A stretch of DNA of 64,000 bases from Cellulomonas sp. 73-145 (GCA_001898185.1 MKTI01000002.1:124001-188000); one strand, 5' to 3'. Positions 18,271 to 28,127 are shown, numbered from the stretch's first letter. Program-made: numbers and translations. The notes: generated by a model from the letters alone, not told the origin.

Positions 18271-19740
18271 ATGGACAACCCGACCTCCCCCACGCCGGCA
18301 CCCGGGCCGGCACCCGCCCCGCCGGCGGGGTTCTTCGCGGCGATCCGCCGCACCGGGCTCTACCGTTCCGACGAGCGCTGGATCGGCGGCGTGTGCGGCG
18401 GCCTGGCCGCCCGGTTCGGCGTCGACCCGCTGCTGGTGCGCGGCATCGTCGCCGTCACCGTGCTGCTGGGCGGCTTCGGCCTGGTGCTCTACGCCATCGG
18501 CTGGGCCCTGCTGCCGGAGCAGCGGGACGGCCGCATCCACCTCGAGGGCCTGACGCTCGGGCACCCGGACATCGCACTGCTCGGCGCACTGGTGATGCTG
18601 CTCGTCGGGCTGGGACGCGGCTCCTACTTCGGCTTCGACGGCCACGTCCCCGGCTGGATCCAGGGCCTGTTCTGGGTGGCCGCCGTGGTGGGCGCCGTCG
18701 TGCTGGTCGCGACCGCCGCATCCCACCGGAGCACCACGCCACGCCCGCCGACGCCCTACGGCCCGTTCCCCGGCGGCCCGGTGCCGCCCGGAGCGCCCGT
18801 GCCCCCGGCGCCCGGCACGGCGTCGACCACCTCTGCGGCCGCAGCCGGCTACCGCCCGGCCGCGCAGATGCCGGCACCCGCTGCCTACGGCGCCGCACCC
18901 CAGACCCCGACGACCGGCCAGCCCGGTGGCCCCGGCGCCTACCCGCCGCCCGGCCCCTACGGGCCGTACCCCGGCTCTGCGCCGTCCGGCCGTGCCGGCT
19001 ACCCGCCGCCGGCTCCGTACTCCCCCGGGCCCGTCCCGCCGCGCCCCGTCGCGACGGCCACGCCCGTGTACCCCTCGCCGGTCCGGCGCTCCGCCGGCCT
19101 GCCGTGGGTGGGCAGCGTGGTGGCACTCGGCCTGCTGACGCTCGCCGGCTTGCTGATCGCGCAGCGCACCACCGACTTCACGGGACCGGTCGTCGCCACG
19201 GCGGCGGGGGTCACCGTGGTGCTCGCCGGCCTGGCGACCATCGCGGTCGGGCTGCGGGGACGTCGCAGCGGCGGGCTGACCGCCGTCGCGATCATCGCGG
19301 TCCTGATCGCCGGACCGGCCGCGCTCGGCGAGCGCAGCGACTGGACCTCCCCGGGTCTGTCGCAGGCCCAGCAGGTCAACGGGTCGTCCACCGTCACGGT
19401 GTCCGACCGCGCCGAGGCCGCACGCGGTGTGCGCGCCGGCGTCGGGAACACGCGCATCGACCTGAGCTCGGTGCCGATGGACGCCAGCACCCTCGAGGTG
19501 CCGCTGTGGCTCGCGGTGGGCAACTACACCGTGGTGGTGCCGCACGGCACCGCCGTCACGGCGACTGTCGACCTCGGCGCCGGCTCCGTCAGCTGGCGGC
19601 TCGACGGCGGCAACGACCAGGCGAACGGCGTCGGCATCTCCCAGCGCAACTTCGCCAACCAGGCCGCGTCCAGCGGCACGTCGCAGCTGCACCTGCGGAT
19701 CAGCATGGGCACCGGCGACCTGACCATCGAGGAGCAGTGA
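18271..19740 (+). CDS. PspC-domain, LiaF-like envelope-stress membrane protein
   Basis: A 489-residue protein. After a Pro-rich start, a PspC domain spans about 30-90 (RWIGGVCGGLAARFGVDPLLVR...). Two helices follow, then a long low-complexity linker rich in Pro, Ala, Gly and Tyr (about 150-270). Three more helices lead to a C-terminal beta-rich LiaF-type domain (about 370-489; LEVPLWLAVGNYTVVVP, MGTGDLTIEEQ). It probably inhibits or tunes the neighbouring kinase, as LiaF does in LiaFSR. ATG 18271 has GACGAT six bases upstream. The next gene overlaps its stop. Confidence 0.88.
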   Translation: MDNPTSPTPAPGPAPAPPAGFFAAIRRTGLYRSDERWIGGVCGGLAARFGVDPLLVRGIVAVTVLLGGFGLVLYAIGWALLPEQRDGRIHLEGLTLGHPDIALLGALVMLLVGLGRGSYFGFDGHVPGWIQGLFWVAAVVGAVVLVATAASHRSTTPRPPTPYGPFPGGPVPPGAPVPPAPGTASTTSAAAAGYRPAAQMPAPAAYGAAPQTPTTGQPGGPGAYPPPGPYGPYPGSAPSGRAGYPPPAPYSPGPVPPRPVATATPVYPSPVRRSAGLPWVGSVVALGLLTLAGLLIAQRTTDFTGPVVATAAGVTVVLAGLATIAVGLRGRRSGGLTAVAIIAVLIAGPAALGERSDWTSPGLSQAQQVNGSSTVTVSDRAEAARGVRAGVGNTRIDLSSVPMDASTLEVPLWLAVGNYTVVVPHGTAVTATVDLGAGSVSWRLDGGNDQANGVGISQRNFANQAASSGTSQLHLRISMGTGDLTIEEQ

Positions 19741-20261
19741 TGAGCACCGACGACACCCGCCCGCTGCCCGCGGCGGACGACGAGACCCCCACCCGGGCGA
19801 TCGAGCCGGTCGCGGCGGACGAGGCCGAGCCGGCGGTCGACACCGCCGCCCTGGGCCAGGACAGCGCAGGGGCCACGCGGCCGCTGCCGGTCGCCGAGGA
19901 GACGGTCGCGGGGTCCCGCGAGAGCGCGGACGCGCCGCGGCCGGCCGCAGCGACCGAGACGGCGGCACCCCCACGGGCGACCGCGGCACCAGCACCCACG
20001 GCGGCACCCACGCCGGCACCCGCGCCCGCTCCGGCACCCGCTCCCGCCACACCGGCCGGGCCGGAGCTGCGGGTCGGGACGGTGGTGTGGGGCCTGGTGG
20101 TGGCGGTGGTCGGCATCGGGATCGTCTCGTTCGCCTGGGGCGCCCGGATCGACGGCGGGCTCGCGCTGATCGTGCTGCTCGCCGGCGCAGGAGTCGCGCT
20201 GCTGGTCGGCTCGCTCGTCGTGGCGCTCCGCCGACCGCACCGGCGGGACGGGCGGGCCTGA
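19740..20261 (+). CDS. Membrane protein with disordered Pro/Ala N-terminus
   Basis: A 173-residue protein. Residues 1-110 are disordered, acidic at first, then an Ala-Pro repeat of the PAPAPAPAP kind. Two transmembrane helices follow (about 115-134 and 139-160), with an Arg-rich cytoplasmic tail. The two RPLP segments and regularly spaced Thr could be kinase targets; that is speculation. It is coupled to the PspC gene (TGATG overlap), so it belongs to the same envelope-stress unit. Family not recognised. Confidence 0.75.
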   Translation: MSTDDTRPLPAADDETPTRAIEPVAADEAEPAVDTAALGQDSAGATRPLPVAEETVAGSRESADAPRPAAATETAAPPRATAAPAPTAAPTPAPAPAPAPAPATPAGPELRVGTVVWGLVVAVVGIGIVSFAWGARIDGGLALIVLLAGAGVALLVGSLVVALRRPHRRDGRA

Positions 20262-20385
20262 GCCGGCGCGCAGGAGGGCGCGCCGCGGACGTGCACCGCG
20301 AGGCGGTCGGGTCGGCCCGGAGGGCCGGAGACGGTGGGCCGACCCGGCCGAGCAGCAGGTCAGCAGGGTGATGAGGGACGAAAGG

Positions 20386-20423
20386 ACGAGGGACGGTCGA
20401 CCGGTTGGTCGACCGTCCCTCGT
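20386..20423. terminator. Bidirectional terminator
   Basis: A perfect 17-bp stem (20386-20402 with 20407-20423) with a GGTT loop lies between convergent genes. It is one of the strongest hairpins in the window. The rest of 20262-20450 shows nothing else. Confidence 0.8.
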
Positions 20424-20450
20424 TCTGTGGGACCGTGCGTGCTGAGCAGG

Positions 20451-21002
20451 TCAGACGGCGACGGGCTCGCGAGCAGCCGCCGTGGCCACCGCGGCGGGCC
20501 GCGACAGCTTCATCAGGGTCCAGCCGATCAGGGCGAACACCGCGCCGACGCCGACCGCGAAGAGCGCGACACCGAAGGCGATCACCGAGGTGAAGAGCGA
20601 GGCGCGGAGGAACGAGCCGTTCATCACGGTGGTGCGCTGGCCCTGCAGCTTGACGACGTCCGCGTCCTTGGCGATCTCGTCAGCGGACTTGCCGGCGGCC
20701 TTGAGGTCGGCCTGCTTGGCCGAGATCATGGCGCCGAGTTCGGCGTACGTCTTGTCGTTGCTGGCCGTCAGGGCGTGGTGGCGGATGATCATCGCCTGCG
20801 AGAACGCCGTCCACGGCGAGTTGACGTCCTGGCCACCGAAGGCCGAGGCGTCGGGCGCGACGGTGATCTTCTCGTCGGCCAGGTTCGCCGACACGGCGCC
20901 CCACGTGACGCCGCCGGCGACGATGAAGATCGCGCCGAAGATCAGAACGATGAGGCCCAGGACCCTGGCGGTCCCGGTGCGCTCGCTGAGGGTGGTGGAC
21001 AT
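20451..21002 (-). CDS. Conserved actinobacterial membrane protein of unknown function
   Basis: A 183-residue protein with an N-terminal helix (about 13-35, VLGLIVLIFGAIFIVAGGVTW), an extracytoplasmic domain with the motif WTAFSQAMIIRHHAL, and a C-terminal helix (about 140-165). Relatives are often labelled aromatic ring-opening dioxygenase LigA in databases. Nothing in this sequence supports a dioxygenase, so I do not use that name. ATG 21002 has a GGGGAG ribosome site. It stands alone between two hairpins. Confidence 0.8.
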   Translation of the reverse strand: MSTTLSERTGTARVLGLIVLIFGAIFIVAGGVTWGAVSANLADEKITVAPDASAFGGQDVNSPWTAFSQAMIIRHHALTASNDKTYAELGAMISAKQADLKAAGKSADEIAKDADVVKLQGQRTTVMNGSFLRASLFTSVIAFGVALFAVGVGAVFALIGWTLMKLSRPAAVATAAAREPVAV

Positions 21003-21184
21003 GGTCTCCCCGATTCCTTGATGAATCTCTGCAGCTGGCGAGGCCCGGCGAGATCCGGCCCTCGGTGAGCGTCTGTGCTCGAGAGAAAGCGTCGCTGCTG
21101 GTGGAGGCACCTGGCTGGGACCCAGGTCCCGCGGAATGTAGCGCCGCAGGTCAGGGCACCCTTTGTCGACAGATCTCGTCCCAT

Positions 21185-21205
21185 GACCCCCCTTGCACGG
21201 GGGTC
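21185..21205 (-). terminator. Hairpin downstream of the glycosyltransferase gene
   Basis: A 7-bp all-GC-rich stem (GACCCCC with GGGGGTC) and a 7-base loop, 29 bases past the glycosyltransferase stop. Probably a terminator. The rest of 21003-21233 holds only the leader of the downstream membrane-protein gene. Confidence 0.45.
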
Positions 21206-21233
21206 GTGCGGCCCCAGACGGGGCGACGGAGCG

Positions 21234-22379
21234 TCAGTGCGTGCCGACGAGCGAACGCGCGCGCTCGTACTCCACCTCGGCGGCGCGGAGCACCCGCTGC
21301 CATCCGAAATCGGGTCGCCGGGACCGGTTGTGGGCCGCCATCCGGTCCAGCAGGGCGCCGTCCCGGGCGAGCCGCACGATCGCCATCGCCATGTCGTCGT
21401 CGTCCTCCACCAGCAGCCCGTCCACGCCGTCGACGACGAACTCCGCGATCCCCGTCCCCCGGCGTGCCACCACCACCAGGCCGGCGGCCCGCGCCTCGAG
21501 TGCGGCGATGCCGAACGCCTCGAGCTGGGCGGGGGCGAGGAACACGTCCGCGTCCTCGTAGGTCGCCCGCACCTGCTCCCGCGGCACCTGTCCGCGCAGG
21601 TCCACCAGGTGCTCCAGACCGCTGTCCTCGACGGCGGCCTGCACGGCCCCCCGGGCCGGCCCCGAGCCGAGGACGGTGAGCCGGAGCCGGTCCGGCGGCA
21701 GCCGCCGTGCAGCCTCCGCCACCGCTCTGACCAGCGGGACCGCACGTTTGCGCGGCGCGAGCCGCATGGTGGCGACCAGCCGCAGCGGCCCGCGCTCCCC
21801 CGGTCGGTCGGCCCGGTCGGGGTCGCCGCGCGGCGCCCACCGGTCCAGGTCGACACCGTTGGGCAGCACGTCGACGCGCTGTCCCTCGAACACCGCCGAG
21901 ACGCGCTCGGCGGCCGCCGAGCTCACCGCCGACAGCGCCGCCGGCACCGTGCGCCAGTGCGACAGCTGCACGGCGCGGTGCAGCACGGGCGCGATGCCGT
22001 CGAGCATGCAGTGCCACGTGATCGCCGTCGGCAGACCGGCGGCGATCGCCAGGCGGGCACCGTCGTACGCGAACGGGGACACGACGCCCGCGTGCACGTG
22101 CACGACGTCGGGCTGCACCGCGCGCAGCGCCTGCGTGATCAGGTGCGGTCCGCGCGGGTTCACCGGCAGCTCGAAGGGCATGCGCGCACCGAGGCGGTGC
22201 ACCTGCACGCCCCGGACGTCCTGCAGCGCGCCGCCCCGCTCGCCGTCGGGGCCCAACGTCCCGGTCAGCACGTGGACCTCGTGCCCTGCGGCGACCTGGT
22301 AGGTCGCCAGGTCGCTGACCTGGGTCTCGATGCCACCCGTGCGGGGCGGGAAGCAGTCGGAGACGTGGACGATCCGCAC
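21234..22379 (-). CDS. Glycosyltransferase family 4
   Basis: A 381-residue GT-B enzyme. The N-terminal acceptor domain has HVSDCFPPRTGGIETQVSDL, where the GG loop binds the donor phosphate. The C-terminal donor domain has the E-x7-E motif of retaining GT4 enzymes in QLEAFGIAALEARA. It resembles PimA/MshA-type mannosyl- and glucosaminyl-transferases, but the residues that would settle the substrate cannot be read off. No acceptor-pathway genes are nearby. It is downstream of DUF3817 on the same strand with a 41-bp gap. Confidence 0.9.
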   Translation of the reverse strand: MRIVHVSDCFPPRTGGIETQVSDLATYQVAAGHEVHVLTGTLGPDGERGGALQDVRGVQVHRLGARMPFELPVNPRGPHLITQALRAVQPDVVHVHAGVVSPFAYDGARLAIAAGLPTAITWHCMLDGIAPVLHRAVQLSHWRTVPAALSAVSSAAAERVSAVFEGQRVDVLPNGVDLDRWAPRGDPDRADRPGERGPLRLVATMRLAPRKRAVPLVRAVAEAARRLPPDRLRLTVLGSGPARGAVQAAVEDSGLEHLVDLRGQVPREQVRATYEDADVFLAPAQLEAFGIAALEARAAGLVVVARRGTGIAEFVVDGVDGLLVEDDDDMAMAIVRLARDGALLDRMAAHNRSRRPDFGWQRVLRAAEVEYERARSLVGTH

Positions 22380-22420
22380 GCGGGCCCGCTAACCGAGAGG
22401 TGCCTGACGGCCTGCCGCGC

Positions 22421-22822
22421 TCACCGGCGGCCGAGCGTCGCCAGACGCTCCTGACCGTCGGCGTGCACCCGCCGCTCGAGGACGAACGACATCACCGGCA
22501 CCACGCCGGCTGCCGCCATGGTGACGAACCGGCCGAGCTTCCACCGCATCACCGACCACAGGTCGAACACGGTGACCAGGTACACGATGTACACGAAGCC
22601 GTGCAGCCGCGGCACCCAGTCCAGCGCGTTCACGTGGAAGCCGTACTTGAGCACCATCTCCAGGCAGAGCACCAGCAGCATCGTGCCGGTGACGTAGGCC
22701 ATCACCCGGTACCGGGCCAGCGCACCGGACGCGCGCCGCACCCGCGGGTCCACCGCTGCAGCGGCCGTCGGGTCAGGCGTCGGCTCCGTGCGCGGTCCCG
22801 TCGAGTCCGTCGTCCCTGTCAC
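22421..22822 (-). CDS. DUF3817 membrane protein
   Basis: A 133-residue protein with three transmembrane helices (about 40-60, 70-90 and 98-113). YRVMAYVTGTMLLVLCLEM, HGFVYIVYLVTVFDL and the end of the third helix are characteristic of DUF3817. It directly follows guaA with four bases between stop and start, a neighbourhood I know from other actinobacteria. The function is unknown. Confidence 0.88.
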   Translation of the reverse strand: MTGTTDSTGPRTEPTPDPTAAAAVDPRVRRASGALARYRVMAYVTGTMLLVLCLEMVLKYGFHVNALDWVPRLHGFVYIVYLVTVFDLWSVMRWKLGRFVTMAAAGVVPVMSFVLERRVHADGQERLATLGRR

Positions 22823-22826
22823 CGTC

Positions 22827-24407
22827 TCACTCCCACTCGATCGTCCCCGGCGGCTTGCTCGTCACGTCCAGCACCACGCGGTTGACCTCCGGGACCTCGT
22901 TGGTGATCCGGGTGGAGATCGTCGCGAGCACCTCGTAGGGCAGCCGCGTCCAGTCGGCCGTCATCGCGTCCTCGCTGGACACCGGCCGCAGCACGATCGG
23001 GTGACCGTACGTGCGCCCGTCGCCCTGCACACCGACCGAGCGGACGTCGGCCAGCAGCACCACGGGGCACTGCCAGATGTCCCGGTCGAGGCCCGCGCGC
23101 GTGAGCTCCTCACGGGCGATGGCGTCGGCGGCGCGGAGCACGTCGAGGCGCTCGGCCGTGACCTCGCCGACGATGCGGATGCCGAGGCCGGGGCCCGGGA
23201 AGGGCTGGCGCCAGACGATGGCCTCGGGCACGCCCAGCTCCAGGCCGACGGCCCGCACCTCGTCCTTGAACAGCGTGCGCAGCGGCTCGACGAGCTCGAA
23301 CTGCAGGTCGTCCGGCAGGCCCCCGACGTTGTGGTGGCTCTTGATGTTGGCAGCACCCTCGCCGCCGCCGGACTCGACGACGTCGGGGTAGAGCGTGCCC
23401 TGGACGAGGAACCGGACCTGCTCGCCGGACTCGCCGGCCTCCTCGACCACCTCGCGGGCGGCGTCCTCGAACACGCGGATGAACTCGCGACCGATGATCT
23501 TGCGCTTGGTCTCCGGGTCGGACACCCCCGCGAGCGCCGTCAGGAACCGCTCGCGCGCGTCGACGACCTTGAGCCGCACGCCCGTGGCGGCGACGAAGTC
23601 CTTCTCGACCTGCTCGGCCTCGCCGGAGCGCAGCAGCCCGTGGTCGACGAACACGCAGGTCAGCTGGTCACCGACGGCCTTCTGCACCAGCGCCGCCGCG
23701 ACCGAGGAGTCCACGCCGCCGGACAGCCCGCAGATCACGCGCGCGTCGCCCACCTGGGCGCGGATCGCCGCGACCTGCTCGGTGACCACGTTCTCGGGGT
23801 TCCAGTCGGCGGCCAGGCCGGCACCGCGGTACAGGAAGTTCTCCAGCGTCGACTGGCCGAGCGGCGTGTGGTGCACCTCGGGGTGCCACTGCACGCCGAA
23901 CAGCCGACGGTCGGTGTCCTCGAACGCCGCGACTGGTGCCGCCGCGGTGCTGGCCAGCACGCGGAACCCGGCCGGTGGCGCCTGCACCGCGACGCCGTGG
24001 CTCATCCACACCCGCTGCTCGTCGGGCGAGCCGTCGAGCAGCACGCCGTCGTCGGACACGTCGGCCCGCGTCTGGCCGTACTCGCCCGTCGCGCCCGCGT
24101 CGACCGTCCCGCCGAGGGCGTGGGCCATCGCCTGGAAGCCGTAGCAGATGCCCAGCACGGGCACACCGGCCTCGAACAGCGCGGGGTCGACGGACGGGGC
24201 GCCCGGCTCGTACACCGAGGCGGGACCGCCGGACAGGATGATCGCCGCAGGGTGCTTGGCCAGCATCGCCTCGACCGACGCCGTGTGCGGCACGATCTCG
24301 GAGTACACGTGCGCCTCACGGACGCGACGCGCGATGAGCTGGGCGTACTGGGCACCGAAGTCGACGACGAGGACCGGGCGCTGCGCGGAGGCCGGGGGCT
24401 GCGTCAC
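22827..24407 (-). CDS. guaA: GMP synthase (glutamine-hydrolysing)
   Basis: Converts XMP to GMP. The 526-residue protein has a class I amidotransferase domain (about 12-200), with the nucleophile Cys in [10 protein letters not shown] and the His-Glu pair in QWHPEVHHT. The ATP-pyrophosphatase domain has the PP-loop [12 protein letters not shown]-terminal dimerisation domain ends [12 protein letters not shown] 24407 starts the first conserved strand; TATCCT (24419-24414) lies exactly six bases upstream and there is no ribosome site, so the mRNA is probably leaderless. guaA is followed by DUF3817. Confidence 0.97.
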   Translation of the reverse strand: MTQPPASAQRPVLVVDFGAQYAQLIARRVREAHVYSEIVPHTASVEAMLAKHPAAIILSGGPASVYEPGAPSVDPALFEAGVPVLGICYGFQAMAHALGGTVDAGATGEYGQTRADVSDDGVLLDGSPDEQRVWMSHGVAVQAPPAGFRVLASTAAAPVAAFEDTDRRLFGVQWHPEVHHTPLGQSTLENFLYRGAGLAADWNPENVVTEQVAAIRAQVGDARVICGLSGGVDSSVAAALVQKAVGDQLTCVFVDHGLLRSGEAEQVEKDFVAATGVRLKVVDARERFLTALAGVSDPETKRKIIGREFIRVFEDAAREVVEEAGESGEQVRFLVQGTLYPDVVESGGGEGAANIKSHHNVGGLPDDLQFELVEPLRTLFKDEVRAVGLELGVPEAIVWRQPFPGPGLGIRIVGEVTAERLDVLRAADAIAREELTRAGLDRDIWQCPVVLLADVRSVGVQGDGRTYGHPIVLRPVSSEDAMTADWTRLPYEVLATISTRITNEVPEVNRVVLDVTSKPPGTIEWE

Positions 24408-24413
24408 CCGACC

Positions 24414-24419
24414 AGGATA
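24414..24419 (-). promoter_or_regulatory. -10 box of leaderless guaA
   Basis: TATCCT on the minus strand, six bases before GTG 24407. The same hexamer and spacing precede tsaD. Confidence 0.65.
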
Positions 24420-24555
24420 GGTGCGCGTCGCGGGCGTCCCGGCCCGGCGGGCGCTGCCAGGTCGGCCCGCCGGCTCCCCACGGCCCCGCGGCCACCGTAC
24501 GGACGAGCGAAAACACCGTGAGCCGTGTCGGTACCTGTCCGTAACGTGGACGCCC

Positions 24556-26343
24556 GTGCGCTCGCTGCCCCTCGCCGATCCCGGCACCCCACCCACCAGC
24601 GGCCCCTGGCCGCTGCTGGGCTGGTTGGCGCGCAAGCAGGCGGGTCCCCTGACCGCCGCCGTGCTGCTCGGCATCCTCACGTTCGCCTGCCAGGCGGTGC
24701 TGCCCTGGCTGACCGGGCGAGCGGTGGACGGCGGGCTGACGCACGGGTTCGGGCGGGACCTGTTCCGCGCGGTGACGGGCCTGGTCGCGCTCGGCCTGGT
24801 CAGCGCGGCGGCCAGCGCGATCGGCCACCGGTTCGACGTGACGTGCTGGATGCGTGCGGCGTTCACCTCCTCCGAGCTCGTCGGACGCACCGCGGCGCGC
24901 TCGGGCCACACGATCACGGCCGAGCTGCCCACCGGCGAGGTGGTCTCAGCGGTGGCGAACGACTCGCTGCGGATCGGGGAGATGTACGCGAACGCCGGGC
25001 GGTTCGTCGGGAGCCTGGTGGCGTACGCGGTCGTGGCGGTGCTGATGCTGCGGGTGTCCGTCCCGCTCGGCCTGGTGGTGGTCCTCGGGCTGCCGACCGT
25101 CGCCGCGGTGCTCGGGCTGCTCGTCAAGCCCCTGCAGCGCAAGCAGGCCGCGCAGCGCGAGGCGTCCGGCCGGCTGACCACGTTGGGTGCCGACACGGTG
25201 TCCGGTCTGCGCATCCTGCGGGGCATCGGCGGCGAGCACGTGTTCACCGCGCGGTACCGCGAGCAGTCCCAGAAGGTCCGTGCCGCCGGTGTGGACGTCG
25301 CCGGGACGCAGTCCTGGCTCGACGGGCTGCAGGTGCTGCTCCCGGGAGCGTTCGTGGTGGCGCTGGTGTGGCTCGGCGCGCACCTGGCCCTGACGGGCAC
25401 GGTCACGCCCGGCCAGCTGGTGTCGACCTACGGGTTCGCGGCCTTCCTCGCGTGGCCGGTGCAGAACGCGACGATGATGCTGCAGGCCGCGACCCGGGCG
25501 CACGTCGGTGCCGCCAAGGTGGTCGCCGTGCTCCGCGTGGTGCCGGCCTCCGGCGCCCGGCCTGCGAGCGCGGCCGCCCCGGCGCCGGGCGTGGCGCTGG
25601 TGGACGAGACGAGCGGCGTGCGGGTGGACACCGGCCGGGTGGTCGGCCTGGTCAGCGCGGACCCGGACGAGTCCGCGGCGATCGCGACGCGGATGGGCCG
25701 GTTCGACGACGAGGCGGAGGCCACGACACCGGTGCTGCTCGGCGGTGTCGCACTGGCCGACCTGCCCAAGGAGGAGGTGCGCCGTCGGATCGTCGTCGCC
25801 GAGGCGACGCCCCACCTCTTCTCCGGACCGCTGGTCGACGAGCTGGACGTCCGGGGGGTCGCCGACCGGACGCACGTGAGCCACGCGCTGGCGCTCGCCG
25901 ACGCCCACGACGTGCTGGAGTCGCTGCCCGGCGGGCTGGACGGCGAGCTGACCGAGCGCGGCCGGTCGCTGTCCGGGGGGCAACGGCAGCGGGTCGCCCT
26001 GGCACGAGCGCTGCTCACCGACCCCGAGTTCCTGGTGCTCGTCGAGCCGACCTCGGCGGTCGACGCCCACACGGAGGCGCGGATCGCGGCACGGCTGGCG
26101 GACGCCAGACGGGGCCGGTCCACCCTCGTCGTCAGCGCCAGTCCCGTGGTGCTCGAGCACGTCGACGAGGTGCAGCTGGTCGAGGACGGCCGCCTGGTCG
26201 CCCGCGGACGGCACGACGACCTGCTCGCGGGTGCGGCGGGCGCCGACGTCGCGGACCGGTACGGACGGATCGTCGGCCGCCGGCTGGACGAGGAACGCAC
26301 CACCGCCGCCGGCGGTGCGGAGCGGACGGGAGGTGCGTCGTGA
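24556..26343 (+). CDS. Heterodimeric ABC exporter half with degenerate ATPase motifs
   Basis: A 595-residue half-transporter: six-helix membrane domain (about 20-330), then an NBD. The Walker A position (about 364-373) reads [10 protein letters not shown] and lacks the GKS/T lysine. Walker B and the catalytic Glu are changed (LVEPTS, 496-500, for LDEATS), and the switch His is replaced (VSAS, 526-529). The signature LSGGQRQR (472-479) is intact. So this subunit cannot hydrolyse ATP alone but supplies the signature to its partner. Start GTG 24556 has TAACGT eight bases upstream. It overlaps the partner gene by four bases. The substrate is unknown. Confidence 0.92.
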   Translation: MRSLPLADPGTPPTSGPWPLLGWLARKQAGPLTAAVLLGILTFACQAVLPWLTGRAVDGGLTHGFGRDLFRAVTGLVALGLVSAAASAIGHRFDVTCWMRAAFTSSELVGRTAARSGHTITAELPTGEVVSAVANDSLRIGEMYANAGRFVGSLVAYAVVAVLMLRVSVPLGLVVVLGLPTVAAVLGLLVKPLQRKQAAQREASGRLTTLGADTVSGLRILRGIGGEHVFTARYREQSQKVRAAGVDVAGTQSWLDGLQVLLPGAFVVALVWLGAHLALTGTVTPGQLVSTYGFAAFLAWPVQNATMMLQAATRAHVGAAKVVAVLRVVPASGARPASAAAPAPGVALVDETSGVRVDTGRVVGLVSADPDESAAIATRMGRFDDEAEATTPVLLGGVALADLPKEEVRRRIVVAEATPHLFSGPLVDELDVRGVADRTHVSHALALADAHDVLESLPGGLDGELTERGRSLSGGQRQRVALARALLTDPEFLVLVEPTSAVDAHTEARIAARLADARRGRSTLVVSASPVVLEHVDEVQLVEDGRLVARGRHDDLLAGAAGADVADRYGRIVGRRLDEERTTAAGGAERTGGAS

Positions 26344-28076
26344 GGCTGCCCATCGCCGACGGGCCGACGGTGCGGGCGTACGCCCTCGGGCTGCTGCGCG
26401 CGCACCGCTCCGCGCTGACGCGCATCGCCGTGCTGCACGGCCTGGCCGCCACGGCCGGACTCGCCGGACCGTGGCTGCTCGGGCGGGTGGTCGACGGGAT
26501 CACCCACGGCACCACGGGCGGGTTCATCGACCGGATGGTCGCCGTCGGTCTGGTCGCCGTGCTTACCCAGGCGGCCCTGACCCGGTACGCCACCCGCGCC
26601 TCGATCGTGTTCGGCGAGCAGGTGTTCGCCCGGCTCCGCGAGGAGTTCGTCGAGACGGTCACCACGCTGCCGCTGTCCACGGTGGAACGCGCGGGCACGG
26701 GCGACCTGGTCGCCCGGACCACCAACGACGTCAACCGCCTGCAGCACGCCGTCCGGTTCGGGGTGCCGCGGGTGATCGTCGCGGTCGTGTCGATCACCCT
26801 CACGGTGGTCGCCTGCGTCCTCGTGTCACCCCTGGTGGCGCTCGCGCTGTTCGTCGGGGTGCCCGGGATGGTCACCGTGGTGCGCTGGTACCTGCGCCGC
26901 GCGACCCCGGCCTACGTCCGCGAGGCCGCGGCCTACGCCACGCTCAACGGCACCATCACCGAGTCGGTGGAGGGTGCCCGGACGGTCGACGCCCTGAGCC
27001 TCGGGCCCCGTCGGCACCGCCGGGTGCGCTCCGACCTGCACGAGGCGTTCCGTGCGGAGCGCGCGACGCTGAACCTGCGGACCGTGCTGTTCCCCGGCGT
27101 CGACCTCGCGTTCGTGCTCGCGCCCGCCGCCGTGCTGCTGTGGGGCGGCTGGCTCGCCGCGGACGGCCGGGTCAGCCTCGGCGCCGTCACGTCCATCGTC
27201 CTGTACGGGTACCAGATGGCCGGGCCCGTGTGGGAGCTCATCTTCTGGGTGGACGAGATCCAGGTCGCGATGACGGCGCTGGCCCGGATCGTCGGCGTGC
27301 AGCTGGTGGCGCCGGACCGGACCGCCGGCACGGATCGGCCGGTGGACGAGCGGATCGCCGCCGAGGGCCTGCGGTACGCGTACCGCGAGGGCCACGACGT
27401 GCTCCACGGGATCGACCTCGACCTGGTGCCGGGCGAACGGCTGGCCGTCGTCGGACCCTCCGGCGCCGGCAAGTCGACCCTGGGACGCCTGCTCGCCGGC
27501 ATCCACCCGCCGACGGGCGGACGGGTGACCGTGGGCGGTGTCCCGCTGGTCGACCTCCCGCTCGACGAGCTGCGCGGGCACGTCGCCCTGGTCACCCAGG
27601 AGCACCACGTCTTCGTCGGCTCGGTCGCCGACAACCTCCGGCTGGCGGCCGAGCACGCCGACGACCACGCCCTGGAGCACGCGCTGCGGGCGGTCGACGC
27701 GTGGGACTGGGTCCAGGCCCTCCCCGAGGGTCTCGGCACCGCGGTCGGCTCGGGCGGGGCAGCGCTGACCCCGGCCCAGGCGCAGCAGCTCGCCCTGGCG
27801 CGGCTCGTGCTGCTCGACCCGCACACCCTGGTGCTCGACGAGGCCACGTCGCTGCTGGACCCGAGGGCCGCACGGCACCTGGAGCGGTCGCTGTCGGCGG
27901 TCCTCGCCGGGCGGACGGTCGTGGCGATCGCGCACCGCCTGCACACCGCGCACGACGCGGACCGGGTCGCCGTGGTGCAGGACGGGATGGTCAGCGAGAT
28001 CGGTGCCCACGACGACCTGGTCGCCGCCGGCGGCGACTACGCCGCGCTGTGGCGCTCGTGGCAGCACGAGGCCTGA
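26340..28076 (+). CDS. Heterodimeric ABC exporter half with intact Walker motifs
   Basis: A 578-residue half-transporter. The membrane domain spans about 20-310. The NBD has an intact Walker A (GPSGAGKST, 372-380), Q-loop (VTQEHHVF), Walker B with catalytic Glu (LVLDEATS, Asp 500, Glu 501) and switch His (AIAHRL, His 532). Its signature is strongly degenerate: LTPAQAQQ (476-483) replaces LSGGQRQ. It complements the upstream subunit exactly, giving one canonical and one dead ATP site. The gene is coupled to its partner by a GTGA overlap. The exported compound cannot be inferred. Confidence 0.93.
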   Translation: MRLPIADGPTVRAYALGLLRAHRSALTRIAVLHGLAATAGLAGPWLLGRVVDGITHGTTGGFIDRMVAVGLVAVLTQAALTRYATRASIVFGEQVFARLREEFVETVTTLPLSTVERAGTGDLVARTTNDVNRLQHAVRFGVPRVIVAVVSITLTVVACVLVSPLVALALFVGVPGMVTVVRWYLRRATPAYVREAAAYATLNGTITESVEGARTVDALSLGPRRHRRVRSDLHEAFRAERATLNLRTVLFPGVDLAFVLAPAAVLLWGGWLAADGRVSLGAVTSIVLYGYQMAGPVWELIFWVDEIQVAMTALARIVGVQLVAPDRTAGTDRPVDERIAAEGLRYAYREGHDVLHGIDLDLVPGERLAVVGPSGAGKSTLGRLLAGIHPPTGGRVTVGGVPLVDLPLDELRGHVALVTQEHHVFVGSVADNLRLAAEHADDHALEHALRAVDAWDWVQALPEGLGTAVGSGGAALTPAQAQQLALARLVLLDPHTLVLDEATSLLDPRAARHLERSLSAVLAGRTVVAIAHRLHTAHDADRVAVVQDGMVSEIGAHDDLVAAGGDYAALWRSWQHEA

Positions 28077-28127
28077 CCAGGTCCGCGGTCCCGAGCCGGA
28101 GGCCTGGGCGTCACCGGACCGCCGACG

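Noticed and set aside
20451..21002. Aromatic ring-opening dioxygenase LigA
   Set aside because: No dioxygenase fold or metal motif is visible; the label appears to be a propagated annotation.
22800..24420. Guanine or purine riboswitch upstream of guaA, guaB, purH or purN
   Set aside because: The leaders are zero or very short, leaving no room for an aptamer.
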